64,000 nucleotides of DNA from Rhodoplanes sp. Z2-YC6860 (GCF_001579845.1 NZ_CP007440.1:6222029-6286028), one strand, 5' to 3'; shown: positions 53,279 to 63,261, counted from the stretch's first letter. Program-made: numbers and translations. Notes: generated from the letters alone by a model not told the origin.

Positions 53279-54253
53279 TCAGTGCATCTTGCCCTGCAGG
53301 TCCTTGGGCAGGAACGATTCGTCGATCAGCGATGACCAGTTGACGTCCTGCTTGAGTTCGCCGATCAGCTTCAATCCGGCCGCGGAGCGCTCGAGCTCGG
53401 TGCGATCGAAATCGCCGAGGCTCCACATCTTCGGCGCGATCATGTTGTGCACCGCCTCCTTGGCGATCTCCGGCTCGAAGTTCCACATTTTTTGCAGGAC
53501 TTCGGCCGCGGCATCCGGGTTGGCGTAGATCGCCTCGACCGCCGCGCGGCGTCCGGCGATGATGGCGCGGAGCTTGTCACCGTTCTCCTTGGCGAACGCC
53601 TTGGTGGTGATGCCGACCGACGTGGTCATCGCCGGCAGGATGTCTTTCGCCGCGACCACGGTGCGGTATTTCGCCTTGCGGATGATCGAAAGCGGCTCGA
53701 TCAGCGCCGCCGCCGAGACCGCGCCCTGCTCCAGCATGGTCAGCGCCGGCGGATAGCCGCCCGCCGCGATCCGCGTGATCTTGCCCGCGTCGATGTTCTT
53801 TTCCTTCAACTCCATCAGGAAGATCATCTCGGACGACGACTTCGGCGAGGTGATGGCCACCTTCTTGCCGATCAGGTCCTCGAGCGACTTGATGTCGGTC
53901 GTGGGCATCGTGACCAGCGTCGACTCGGCGACCGTGCGGGTGCCGACATTGACGATCACGAGCTCGATGCCCTGATTGGCCGCCGCGAGCGCCGCCGAGA
54001 GCGCGACCTCACCGTACGGCGTCGAGCTGGCGAGGATGTTGCGCACCGTGGTGCCGCCGCCGGCCGATCCGATGATGCCGGTGATGTCGATGCCGGCTTT
54101 CTTGAACAGGCCCTTGTCCATGCCGACCGCAAACGGCGCGCCGTAGAGGCTCTGGCCCCACTGCGTGACCGAGATTTCTTCGGCCACTGCAGGCAGCGAA
54201 ACCGACGTTACGAGACAAACAGCCGCCGCAAAGCTCCGTGCCCAATGCCGCAT
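53279..54253 (-). CDS. ABC transporter substrate-binding protein (NMT1/SsuA type)
   Basis: A 324-residue periplasmic binding protein with signal peptide FAAAVCLVTSVSLPAVA, then EEISVTQWGQSLYGAPFAVG and MDKGLFKKAGIDITGIIGSA. Start 54253 has an excellent AAGGAGG ribosome site 5 bases upstream. First gene of the importer operon; shared operator lies 43 bases before the start. The solute is unknown, but the co-regulated nadC and AMP-phosphorylase-like genes suggest a pyridine, nucleobase or nucleotide-related compound (inference). Confidence 0.88.
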   Translation of the reverse strand: MRHWARSFAAAVCLVTSVSLPAVAEEISVTQWGQSLYGAPFAVGMDKGLFKKAGIDITGIIGSAGGGTTVRNILASSTPYGEVALSAALAAANQGIELVIVNVGTRTVAESTLVTMPTTDIKSLEDLIGKKVAITSPKSSSEMIFLMELKEKNIDAGKITRIAAGGYPPALTMLEQGAVSAAALIEPLSIIRKAKYRTVVAAKDILPAMTTSVGITTKAFAKENGDKLRAIIAGRRAAVEAIYANPDAAAEVLQKMWNFEPEIAKEAVHNMIAPKMWSLGDFDRTELERSAAGLKLIGELKQDVNWSSLIDESFLPKDLQGKMH

Positions 54254-54295
54254 CTTCGCCTCCTTAGCTGCCAACCGTTAAGCCGCAGACCGGGG

Positions 54296-54317
54296 AATTG
54301 TTTGTGCACATACAATT
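54296..54317. promoter_or_regulatory. Shared operator motif, site 2 (ABC importer)
   Basis: A 22-bp near-perfect palindrome (arms AATTGT / ACAATT and core TGTGCACA, with one mismatched pair) that contains TTTGTGCACATACAAT at 54301-54316. It lies 43 bases before the binding-protein start codon. It is the most symmetric of the three sites. Confidence 0.7.
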
Positions 54318-54377
54318 CAAGTCCGTTGCCCATTCTGTTGTCAAGAACGAAACCTAGGCAGAAGCCCAAGTAACGCC

Positions 54378-56180
54378 TCACGCAATCTCAAATCCGCTGT
54401 CCGACGCGGCAGCGGCTGTGGCCGCGGCAAGTCCGTTGGGCGTGTTCGACCGGATCGTGTAGAGAGCGTCGCCGGCCTTGACCTGCTCGCCTGTGCGAAC
54501 GCGAAGCTCCAGACCGCCGCCAAAATCCCAAGGCGCGCCCGTCGCCCGTGCAATCTCGCCGATTCTCCAACCATTGATGCCGCAAACGGTGCCCGAACTC
54601 TTCGCCGGCACCTCGGCCGCCATTGCGCCCGGGACGGCGGCGGGCGCGCGACGTCCTTGCGCGTCGATGATCCTGTCGAAAGCCTGCTTCGCCGCGCCGG
54701 AACCAAGAAGCTCAACGGCGCGCGATTTTGCCGCAGCCTCGGACGAGATATCCGGCGCCCAGCGGAGGATCCGGCTCGCAAATGCCAGCGCCTTGTTGCG
54801 AAGATCATCCGGTGCATCGGGCCTGCCTTCGAGCACCGCCATGACGTCGCGCACCTCCAAGGCGGGGCCGATGCCGCGGCCGATCGGCTGATCGCCGGGC
54901 GACGGGCACGCCTCGACCTTGAGGCCCAGCGCTTCACCCACGGTCCGTAACAGATCGGCCGTCTCGATCGCCTGCTGTTCGGTCTTGAGCTTGGCGTACG
55001 GGCCGTAAGGCAGATCGACCACCACGTGGGTAACGCCCGCCGACACCTTCTTCGACAGGATCGAAGCGACCGACCATTTCACGCTGTCGAGCTTCAGCGG
55101 GCGCGTGATCGAATTCATGACGTCGTCGAGCGCGGAGTGATTGAGCTTGCCGTTCCAGACGATGCAGCCGCGCGCCGCGGCAACGACCCGGCGGACATCG
55201 TGAATATCAAGATCGACCCGGGCCACGGTCTCCATCGCATCCGCGGTGCCCGCCGCCGAGGTGATCGCCCGCGACGATGCCTTGGGCATCGCAAGGCCGT
55301 GCGCTGCAACGATCGGCACGACGATCATGGTGATGCGGCTCCCCGGCACGCCGCCAAGCGAATGCTTGTCCACCACGATCGGCTCGTCCCAGGTGACGCG
55401 TTCGGCAAACTCCGACCGCACCTTGGCGATGGCTGTCACCTCGGCGATGCTGAGCGCGCCCGTCGCCGCCACAAGGAAGCGCGTCATGTCGCTTTCGGAA
55501 TGCTTGTGCTCGACGAATTCGGTCAGCAGCAGCCGATATTGCGATTCCGTCAGCTCTTCGCCGTTGAGTTTCGCCCGCAGGAATGCCGCGCCCGGCAGCG
55601 ACGCCGGCCGCACCGGAGACGCTTCGTCGCCCGGGCGCGATGAAGTCAGAATCGAAACGAGCCTCGCCACTCCGGTCTCGACGGCTGCGTCATTGTGGAT
55701 GACGACACTGTCGATACCGGCCGGCAGCTTCGGGGTCACACGGGCCAGCCGCGATTGAACCTGCGCGGCGTCTTCCCTGCCCCGCGCCATCAGCCGTTGC
55801 GCGATCAACTCGGCCGGTGCCGAGATTTCGACGAGCGTCACGTTCCTGGCCTTGCCGACAAGTTCGGCGGCCGCGGCACGGGAGCCGTTGATCACCACGT
55901 TCTGTCCCGAGGCCAGGTTGTCGGCCAGATGGATCGGGATCCCGTACCTGAGCCCATGCGCCGACCAGTGGATCAGGAAGTCGCCGGAACCGGCGCGCCG
56001 CTCGAACTCGGCCATGTCGCACGGCATGTGGTCTTCGTTGCCGACGCCCGCCGGGCGCGTGATCACGCGCTGGGCGAACACCACGTGTGGGTCGGCCGCG
56101 AGCGCGAGCTTCGCGCCATTCAACAATGTGTCCTTGCCGCTCCCGCTCGGCCCGACGACAAAGAACAGCCTGCCTTCCAT
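54378..56180 (-). CDS. Fusion of PhnN (ribose 1,5-bisphosphokinase) and archaeal-type AMP phosphorylase
   Basis: A 600-residue cytoplasmic fusion. Residues 1-185 are PhnN: MEGRLFFVVGPSGSGKDTLL (P-loop Lys16), AQRVITRPA, DFLIHWSAHGLRYG. Residues 198-600 match the AMP phosphorylase/DeoA2 branch of thymidine phosphorylases: LRAKLNGEELTESQYRLLLT, VVDKHSLGGVPGSRITMIVV, SSRAITSAAGTADAMETV, VKWSVASILSKKVSAGVTHV, PSPGDQPIGRGIGPALEVRD, and a C-terminal domain with GEQVKAGDALYTIRS. The motifs are of the archaeal AMP type, not bacterial DeoA. Predicted chemistry: NMP + Pi gives base and ribose 1,5-bisphosphate, then ATP gives PRPP. ATG 56180 fits PhnN better than GTG 56222. Confidence 0.88.
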   Translation of the reverse strand: MEGRLFFVVGPSGSGKDTLLNGAKLALAADPHVVFAQRVITRPAGVGNEDHMPCDMAEFERRAGSGDFLIHWSAHGLRYGIPIHLADNLASGQNVVINGSRAAAAELVGKARNVTLVEISAPAELIAQRLMARGREDAAQVQSRLARVTPKLPAGIDSVVIHNDAAVETGVARLVSILTSSRPGDEASPVRPASLPGAAFLRAKLNGEELTESQYRLLLTEFVEHKHSESDMTRFLVAATGALSIAEVTAIAKVRSEFAERVTWDEPIVVDKHSLGGVPGSRITMIVVPIVAAHGLAMPKASSRAITSAAGTADAMETVARVDLDIHDVRRVVAAARGCIVWNGKLNHSALDDVMNSITRPLKLDSVKWSVASILSKKVSAGVTHVVVDLPYGPYAKLKTEQQAIETADLLRTVGEALGLKVEACPSPGDQPIGRGIGPALEVRDVMAVLEGRPDAPDDLRNKALAFASRILRWAPDISSEAAAKSRAVELLGSGAAKQAFDRIIDAQGRRAPAAVPGAMAAEVPAKSSGTVCGINGWRIGEIARATGAPWDFGGGLELRVRTGEQVKAGDALYTIRSNTPNGLAAATAAAASDSGFEIA

Positions 56181-56231
56181 CGCTTTCCGTGGTCCTTGCG
56201 GTCGCCCCGCCTTCGACTGCACGCCGGAGGA

Positions 56232-56249
56232 ATTTGTATGTGTACAAAT
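56232..56249. promoter_or_regulatory. Shared operator motif, site 3 (PhnN fusion gene)
   Basis: ATTTGTA - TGTG - TACAAAT is an exact inverted repeat with 7-bp arms. On the minus strand it contains TTTGTACACATACAAA, matching sites 1 and 2. It is 52 bases before the fusion gene start. Confidence 0.7.
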
Positions 56250-56296
56250 GATACGGCAGGCGGCCGGCTTGTCAATGAACGCCGGAAATGACGGCG

Positions 56297-57106
56297 CTAT
56301 GGCAATGATTGCAGGAAGGCGCGGAGCACAGCGTTAAATTCCGCTGGCTTTTCCCAGTGGACGAAACGCGCGGCACCCGCGTTTCGCGGCGCCTCGCGGA
56401 ACCCCGCCATGCCGCGCAGCACATCCGGCTGATCCGGATAGGGATCCTGGTTGCCGCAGACGCCGAGCACCGGCAGATCGAGCCGTTTGAACGCGGGCAC
56501 AAGGTCGGGCACCGACATGCCGAATTCGAGCATGCCGCGCTGGTACTCGCCGAGCGGATGCCCCGCAAACATCTGGATGACCTTCTCGCGGACGGCTGAG
56601 TCCACCGGAATCACCTTGTAGATCGACTTGCCGCCCTGCTCGCGCAGAAGCGCAATCAAAGCGTCGCGTCCCTGCTGTTCCAGAACTTGCGCGGCCTGCT
56701 TCGAGTAACGCTCCCAACGCTCGAAATACTGGAACGCGTCGTGCATCTCGCTCCAGGCGCCGAGCACGAGCCCGCGCGGCTTGCCGGGATTGCGGATCGC
56801 GTAGTTCGCGGCGATCGTGGTGCCGAAGGCGAGCGAGACGATGACCGGACGCTCGATGCCGAGCCGCTCGATCAGCAGTTCCAGGTCGCGGGTCTGATTG
56901 ACCAGCGAGAAACCGTAGTCGGTCCACGTCGTCTTGGCGTGACCGCGGCGGTTGTAGATGAAGCAGCGGTGGTCGGTCGAGAACTCGGCGACCTGATGCT
57001 CCCAGTATTCGAGCCCATGAATCTCGCCGTGGATGAAGACGATGTCGCGGCCCTGGCCGTGCTGTTCATAATAAAAATCGCAACCATTGACGCTGACCAT
57101 CGGCAT
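56297..57106 (-). CDS. Alpha/beta-hydrolase-fold protein lacking Ser nucleophile
   Basis: A 269-residue alpha/beta fold protein. The oxyanion strand is DIVFIHGEIHGLEYWEHQV. The nucleophile elbow reads VIVSLAFGTTIAANYA, with Ala93 at the Ser position of GxSxG. Later residues look normal (LPVLGVCGNQDPYPDQ with Asp, and FVHWEKPAEF with the His). It may be a non-hydrolytic member (lyase or binding protein) or a degraded hydrolase. Second after the cyclase in a leftward operon. Confidence 0.78.
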   Translation of the reverse strand: MPMVSVNGCDFYYEQHGQGRDIVFIHGEIHGLEYWEHQVAEFSTDHRCFIYNRRGHAKTTWTDYGFSLVNQTRDLELLIERLGIERPVIVSLAFGTTIAANYAIRNPGKPRGLVLGAWSEMHDAFQYFERWERYSKQAAQVLEQQGRDALIALLREQGGKSIYKVIPVDSAVREKVIQMFAGHPLGEYQRGMLEFGMSVPDLVPAFKRLDLPVLGVCGNQDPYPDQPDVLRGMAGFREAPRNAGAARFVHWEKPAEFNAVLRAFLQSLP

Positions 57107-57118
57107 GGAATGACGCCC

Positions 57119-57856
57119 TCAAGGCTCGATGCCGATGACCCGCGCCGGCGCGCCGTCCATGCCCTGGAGCTTCAGCGGCAGCGCCGTCAGCATGAACCTG
57201 GGCGCGATGCGGTCGAGCGCGGTGAGCATCTGGATCATCGGAATGCCTGCCTTGAGCCAGCGCTTGTGATTGGCGCCGCGCTCAGCGGGCGTCAGCGTCA
57301 TCAGCCAGAACGGCTTCTCCGGAAAGCAGTCCATGGCGACCGCCGAAACGCCCTGGCGCTCGACCCATTCGCCGACGCTCGGCTCGAGATGAATGGTCTG
57401 CGCCCAGAACTCCGGCTTGCCGAAGGCGCGATTGGTCCAGAGCGTCTTGATCACGGCGATCTGCCCGGGTGCGGGCTTCACGCCGGTGCGTTCCAGATCG
57501 TCACCGGTGACGCCCTCGCCGGGCTTCTTGTGGCTGACATCGATCACCACCGCCTCACGCATCACGATGCGGTCGAGCGGCAAGTCGGTGACCGAATAGC
57601 CGTCGGCATAGAAATGCCGCGGCGCATCGATGTGCGTGCCGATGTGGGTGTTCAGGGTGAACACCGTGTTCATGCTGTTGGTGATCGGCGCGTCCGGCAG
57701 GAGATCGACCCGCTCGGCTGTGAGCGTCGCGCGCTGCTCCTCGCTCACGACAGTGACGGCTTGAACGCGCGTCGGGTTCTGCTCGTAGAAGGCGATCTTC
57801 GGGATACCGGCCATGTTGGAGGTGACGGGAAGCGTCAGATCGACGATGCGGGACAT
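57119..57856 (-). CDS. Cyclase-family (kynurenine-formamidase-like) metal hydrolase
   Basis: A 245-residue cyclase-fold protein with the metal motif NTHIGTHIDAPRHFY and upstream IVDLTLPVTSNMAGIPKIAF, then VIDVSHKKPGEGVTGDDLER. The family hydrolyses N-formyl amides and other small compounds. It is located between the ABC permease gene (9 bases upstream) and the alpha/beta-fold gene (12 bases downstream), suggesting catabolism of the imported solute. Confidence 0.87.
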   Translation of the reverse strand: MSRIVDLTLPVTSNMAGIPKIAFYEQNPTRVQAVTVVSEEQRATLTAERVDLLPDAPITNSMNTVFTLNTHIGTHIDAPRHFYADGYSVTDLPLDRIVMREAVVIDVSHKKPGEGVTGDDLERTGVKPAPGQIAVIKTLWTNRAFGKPEFWAQTIHLEPSVGEWVERQGVSAVAMDCFPEKPFWLMTLTPAERGANHKRWLKAGIPMIQMLTALDRIAPRFMLTALPLKLQGMDGAPARVIGIEP

Positions 57857-57865
57857 GTGATGCTC

Positions 57866-58713
57866 TCAACCGCGCTGCTGGGTGTAGCCGTAGTGCCAAG
57901 CCAGAATTCGGTTCTCGATCAGAAGGAACAGCCAATTGAGGAGATAGCCGAGCGCAGCAAGCGTCAGCACGCCGGCGAACATGTCGCGAATCTTGAAGCC
58001 GCGCTGCGCGCTCAGGATGAAATAGCCGATGCCGTTCGATGCCGCGACCATTTCGCTGATCACCATCACAATCAGCGCCACCGCGAGGCTGATCCGCATA
58101 CCGGTGAAGATATAAGGCGACGAGGCCGGCAGCACGACCTGCATCAGGAGCTTGCGGCCTGAGACGCCGAAGGTGCGCGCGGTCTGCAGCTGGATCGGAT
58201 CGACGCTGCGCACGCCGCTGTAGGTGTTGAGCAGCACCGGAAAGAAACTCGCAAAGGCGATCATGAATATCTTCATCTCGTCATCGATGCCGAGAAACAG
58301 GATCATGATCGGCAGGTAGGCCGGGCTCGGAATCGGACGCAGGATTTCGGTGATCGGCTCGAGCAGATTGTAGAAGAAGCGGACGTAGCTCATCAGCACG
58401 CCGACCGCGACTCCCAGCACGACTCCGATGAAATAACCCGCGAACATCCGCCACTGGCTCGGCAGCACCTCGCCGAGCAGTTCGCCGGATATCACAAGTC
58501 GCCACCAGGTCGCGATGATCGCGCTGATACGCGGGAAGCTCATCGGCGGAAAGATCGCGTAGGCGGCGGCGATCTCCCACAGAACCAGCAGCACGCCAAT
58601 GAAGATGACGCCGATAAAGCGCGTGTTCCAGATCAGGCTGGACTTTGCCGCGCGTTTGACTGGCGGAGCAGCGACGGCCGTGGCCGGCGGCGGGTCGCTG
58701 TGCGCGATGTCGG

Positions 58714-58717
<4 letters not shown>
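57866..58717 (-). CDS. ABC transporter permease (SsuC/TauC type)
   Basis: A 283-residue permease: NTRFIGVIFIGVLLVLWEIA helix, EAA loop RSVDPIQLQTARTFGVSGRK then LLMQVVLPASSPYIFTGMRI, last helix MFAGVLTLAALGYLLNWLFL. GTG start at 58717 overlaps the ATPase stop (GTGA). A single permease gene implies a homodimer. Confidence 0.88.
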
Positions 58718-59523
<806 letters not shown>

Positions 59524-59538
59524 GGCTTCCTCAGACGG

Positions 59539-60504
59539 TCACGGCGTGAACACGCGCTTGGCGAGATCGACGGGTGTTTTGAGCAGCCCGTATTTCACCA
59601 TCAGCTCCTTGGTGTGGTTCATCTCCTTGAGGTTGATCGCGGTGCCGAGCCGCGGCAGCAGCACCTTGTCCTTGAGCGCTGGGTTGAGATTGGTGAACTG
59701 CTGATTGATGTCGCGGGTCGCAGCCTCGTTCGAGGCGGCGAACTGCGCGCCCTTGGCCACCGCGCGAGCGAACTTCGCCGCCAGCGCCCTGTTCTTTTCG
59801 ACCCACGGCGTGAGCGCGATGTACTGCGTGATGTCGGTGTTCGGCGCGGTCTCGACGTAGGGCCAGCCAACGATCTCGGCATTGCCGGTCGACATCAGCG
59901 CCGAGCGGAACGGCTCGACCTGGACGACAGCATCGAGCTGGCCCGCGAGCAGCGGATCGTTCATCTGCGGGAACGGCACTTCGGTGAAGCGCACCTTGGT
60001 GCGATCGACGCCCTGCTTGTCGAGGAGCGCGACCGTGTGCAGCCACGCGGTGCTGTTGATGACGTTCACGGCGACGCGCTTGCCTTCGAGTTCTTTAAGC
60101 GAGCCGACCGAGCCCTTGCGCACGATCACAGCGACGGTCGTGTCCGGCGGCGCTTCCCGCACGATCGCGCCCGGCGCTAGCACCACGGCGTCGAGCCCCT
60201 GCTCAATGGCCTGGAACGTCGCGACGGTGCTGCTCAGCACGATGTCGAGCCGGCCCGATTGCAGCACCGGCACCGCAACCGCACCGCTGTCGAACTTCGA
60301 GATCTCGACCTCGATGCCTTCTGCTTTGAAGAACCCCTGCTTGTCGGCGATGACGGCCGCCAGCGATTCCGAAAATGGCAGCAGGCCGAGTTTGATCTTT
60401 TCCTGCGCTGTTGCCGGCAATGGCGACAGCAGCACGCTCGCAACCAAAGAAATGGCGTAAGACAATCGTCGAACCTGAATCACCGCAGCCTCCACGCGAT
60501 TCAC
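59539..60504 (-). CDS. ABC transporter substrate-binding protein (NMT1/SsuA type)
   Basis: A 321-residue exported binding protein: signal peptide LSYAISLVASVLLSPLPATAQ, then EKIKLGLLPFSESLAAVIAD and KQGFFKAEGIEVEISKFDSG, VNVINSTAWLHTVAL. First gene of a leftward operon binding protein-ATPase-permease-cyclase-alpha/beta-fold protein (60504 to 56297). The shared operator of the previous locus is not seen before it. Confidence 0.88.
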   Translation of the reverse strand: MNRVEAAVIQVRRLSYAISLVASVLLSPLPATAQEKIKLGLLPFSESLAAVIADKQGFFKAEGIEVEISKFDSGAVAVPVLQSGRLDIVLSSTVATFQAIEQGLDAVVLAPGAIVREAPPDTTVAVIVRKGSVGSLKELEGKRVAVNVINSTAWLHTVALLDKQGVDRTKVRFTEVPFPQMNDPLLAGQLDAVVQVEPFRSALMSTGNAEIVGWPYVETAPNTDITQYIALTPWVEKNRALAAKFARAVAKGAQFAASNEAATRDINQQFTNLNPALKDKVLLPRLGTAINLKEMNHTKELMVKYGLLKTPVDLAKRVFTP

Positions 60505-60810
60505 AATCCACCGGCGTCCTCGAAAAGACTAACGCGTGAAATCTGCCCGGTCACCTGGGTCCGACCACACGGCTCGCCGAAAATTGTTGCGCGATTGTCC
60601 GCTGACCGAACGACAGCCAATCATGAGCCAGCCTCATAAGTCCATGCGGGTTTTCTCAGCTAATCGCAGTGCCCGGCTGGCCCTATAACAACATCGTTCT
60701 CGCGGCAGGAACGCGGGATCGTCACGCACTCGGCCAGAGCCCCGCGAGGGCATGGCGCGCTCCTCACGGAGCGCGGACGGCGGCGTGCGCGAAAGAGCCA
60801 AAGGCCAGTC
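60505..60810. other. Gene-free divergent spacer
   Basis: This 306-base spacer between the divergent binding-protein and MFS genes has no ORF of coding character. A possible hairpin (GCGCTCCTCACGGAGCGC, about 60758-60775) lies shortly before the MFS gene. Promoters for both directions are expected here. Confidence 0.45.
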
Positions 60811-62013
60811 ATGTCCGCTGTCGAATCCAGACCTCCCGCCGTTGCGACCTCCGACGTCGTCATCGCGCTCACGCCGCTGATGGCGGTGGTGCTGGTCGTG
60901 TTCCTCATCACCGGCATCGCGATGCCGGTTCTGCCGCTCCACGTGCATCAAGAACTCGGGCTCGGCACCTTCGTGGTCGGCCTCGTCTCGGGCAGCCAGT
61001 TCGCGGCAGCGCTCGTTTCGCGCATCTGGTCGGGCCATTTTGCCGACACTCGCGGCGCAAAGCGCGCGGTCGTCGCGGGCCTGCTCGCCGCGGCTGCGTC
61101 GGGCCTGCTTTATGCGCTGTCGCTCCGGTTCACCGCCTCGCCCATCACATCGGTCTCGATCCTGATCGCGGGCCGCGCGCTTCTCGGTGGCGCGGAGAGC
61201 TTCATCATCACCGGCGCGCTGAGCTGGGGCCTGGCGCTCGTCGCCACACAGAACGCCGGCAAGGTGATCGCCTGGATCGGCACCGCGCTCTACGCGGCCT
61301 TCGCAGTCGGCGCACCGGCCGGCGGCGCGCTCTATGCCCGTTACGGCTTCGTGGCGATCGCGCTCGCCACCACGCTCGTGCCGCTTCTGGGCGTACTGCT
61401 GATCCTGCCGCTGCGCGGCGTCACGCCGATCCGCAGACCCAAACCGTCGCTCGCAACGGTGCTGCGCGCCGTGCTGATGCCCGGCTTCGGGCTCGCCTTC
61501 AGCAGCATCGGCTTCGGCGCGATCACGACCTTCATCACGCTCCTTTTCGTAAGCCAGGGATGGGCACCGGCGTGGCTGGGCTTGAGCACCTTCGCGGCAG
61601 CCTTCATGGCCACCCGCATCGTGTTCGGCCATCTGCCCGATCGCATCGGCGGCGCGAAGATCGCGCTGGTCTCCGTGCTGCTGGAGGCCGCGGGCCAGGC
61701 CCTGATCTGGCTCGCGCCCTCGCCGGGCCTTGCGCTTGCGGGAGCGGTGCTGAGCGGCTTCGGCTATGCGCTGGTCTATCCGGGGCTCGGGCTCGAAGCG
61801 GTGCATCGCGTACCGAGCCAGAGCCGCGGGCTTGCCATGGGCACCTACACGGCCTGCCTTGATCTTGCGCTCGGCATTGCGAGCCCGCTGCTCGGCCTGA
61901 TCGCGGCCGGCGCAGGCCTGCGCGCGGTGTTTCTCGCCAGCACGATCACGGTGCTCGGCGCGGCGGTTGTTGCGACGCGCCTGCTCCGGGCACCGACGGC
62001 TTCGGACGCATAA
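60811..62013 (+). CDS. MFS transporter
   Basis: A 400-residue 12-helix major facilitator. First helix [20 protein letters not shown]; loop 2-3 motif A is partly seen in [20 protein letters not shown], and the equivalent in the second half is [19 protein letters not shown]. It resembles the arabinose-efflux/YhhS-type group. Substrate unknown. Its stop is 5 bases before the exported CMD-family gene. Confidence 0.87.
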   Translation: MSAVESRPPAVATSDVVIALTPLMAVVLVVFLITGIAMPVLPLHVHQELGLGTFVVGLVSGSQFAAALVSRIWSGHFADTRGAKRAVVAGLLAAAASGLLYALSLRFTASPITSVSILIAGRALLGGAESFIITGALSWGLALVATQNAGKVIAWIGTALYAAFAVGAPAGGALYARYGFVAIALATTLVPLLGVLLILPLRGVTPIRRPKPSLATVLRAVLMPGFGLAFSSIGFGAITTFITLLFVSQGWAPAWLGLSTFAAAFMATRIVFGHLPDRIGGAKIALVSVLLEAAGQALIWLAPSPGLALAGAVLSGFGYALVYPGLGLEAVHRVPSQSRGLAMGTYTACLDLALGIASPLLGLIAAGAGLRAVFLASTITVLGAAVVATRLLRAPTASDA

Positions 62014-62018
62014 CGGGA

Positions 62019-62783
62019 GTGGACATGAAAATCCTCACCACCATCCTCGCCTCGCTTTCGCTGATGATGCCATCTTCGGCCCGCGCCGCAGCGGCCGACG
62101 ATCTGCGTGACGTCGCACCGGCGCTCGAGAAATATACCAACGAGCGATTGCTCGGCGACGTCTGGAAGCGGCCCGGGCTGTCGTTGCGCGACCGCAGCGT
62201 CGTCACGCTCGCAGCGCTGATCGCGCGCGGCGAGACTGTCGAGCTGCCGCACTACCTCGATATCGCCCTCGACAGCGGTGTGAAACCCGCCGAGATCTCC
62301 GAGATCATCACGCATCTCGCTTTCTATGCCGGCTGGTCCAACGCCTTGGCGGCCCTCGCTCCGACGAAGGGCGTGTTCGCCAGGCGCGGCATTAGCGCCG
62401 ACCAGATTCCGCCTGCCTCGGTCCTGCCACTGCCGCTCAACGAGGCTGCGGAAGCCGAGCGCGTGAAGCGGGTCGGCGAGCAATTCGGCGCGGCGTTTCC
62501 TGGTGTGGCGCGCAACACCACGGAATTCCTGTTTCGCGATCTTTGGCTTCGCCCGGACCTGGCGCCGCGCGACCGCAGCCTCATCACAGTCAGCGCGCTG
62601 ATCGCGACCGGCCAAGTCGCGCAGATGCCCTACCACCTCATCCGCGCGCTGGATAACGGCCTCACCCAGGCCGAAGCCGCGGAAGCCATCGCGCATCTCG
62701 CCTTCTACACCGGCTGGCCGAACGTGTTCTCGGCGCTGCCGATCGCGAAGGAGGTTTTCGAAAAACGACAATCGAAGGAGTGA
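62019..62783 (+). CDS. Exported double carboxymuconolactone-decarboxylase (CMD) domain protein
   Basis: A 254-residue protein with signal peptide [20 protein letters not shown] and two CMD repeats: [20 protein letters not shown] .. [12 protein letters not shown] (about 65-115) and [20 protein letters not shown] .. [12 protein letters not shown] (about 186-235). No CxxC of AhpD-type peroxidases is seen, so a peroxidase role is unlikely. A signal peptide on a CMD protein is unusual. In one operon with MFS and cupin genes. Confidence 0.85.
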   Translation: MDMKILTTILASLSLMMPSSARAAAADDLRDVAPALEKYTNERLLGDVWKRPGLSLRDRSVVTLAALIARGETVELPHYLDIALDSGVKPAEISEIITHLAFYAGWSNALAALAPTKGVFARRGISADQIPPASVLPLPLNEAAEAERVKRVGEQFGAAFPGVARNTTEFLFRDLWLRPDLAPRDRSLITVSALIATGQVAQMPYHLIRALDNGLTQAEAAEAIAHLAFYTGWPNVFSALPIAKEVFEKRQSKE

Positions 62784-62787
62784 ACAG

Positions 62788-63255
62788 ATGAAGCAGTTGC
62801 TTGCCGCAGCGGCGTTGAACGCCGTGGTCGCCTCGTCATCGCTAGCGGCGCAGAATATCGAAATCTTCCCGAACGGATCGCGGCCGTCCGGCCGGGGACC
62901 AGCCGAGTTTTTCACCGGCTCGGTGGTTGTCGATCCGCTGTTGGCCGCGGGCCAGCAGACCCGCGTCGGCGCCGGCCATGTCACCTTCGAGCCCGGCGCG
63001 CGCAGCGCCTGGCACACGCATCCGGCAGGCCAACTGCTCATCGTCACGTCGGGCACCGGCTGGGTGCATGAATGGGGCGGCGCCAAGCGCGAGATCAAGC
63101 CAGGCGACGTCGTTTGGATTCCACCCGGCGTGAAGCACTGGCACGGCGCGACCGCAACGAACGGCATGCGGCATATCGCGGTTCAGGAAACTGTCGACGG
63201 CCGCAATGTCGATTGGCTGGAACAGGTGACAGACGAACAGTACGCCGCGCGGTGA
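62788..63255 (+). CDS. Exported cupin (hydroxynitrile-lyase-like cupin family)
   Basis: A 155-residue cupin with signal peptide [18 protein letters not shown]. Cupin motifs are [20 protein letters not shown] and [20 protein letters not shown], with His, His, Gln and His as likely metal ligands. The run [13 protein letters not shown] and GVKHWHGAT matches cupin hydroxynitrile lyases of the Granulicella type, although such cupins also occur with CMD proteins without that activity. AAGGAG ribosome site; starts 4 bases after the CMD gene. Confidence 0.83.
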   Translation: MKQLLAAAALNAVVASSSLAAQNIEIFPNGSRPSGRGPAEFFTGSVVVDPLLAAGQQTRVGAGHVTFEPGARSAWHTHPAGQLLIVTSGTGWVHEWGGAKREIKPGDVVWIPPGVKHWHGATATNGMRHIAVQETVDGRNVDWLEQVTDEQYAAR

Positions 63256-63261
63256 AATCGA

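Noticed and set aside
54378-56180. Annotation as plain thymidine phosphorylase
   Set aside because: The motifs DKHSLGGVPG and ITSAAGTADAME are of the AMP-phosphorylase branch, and the N-terminal 185 residues are PhnN.
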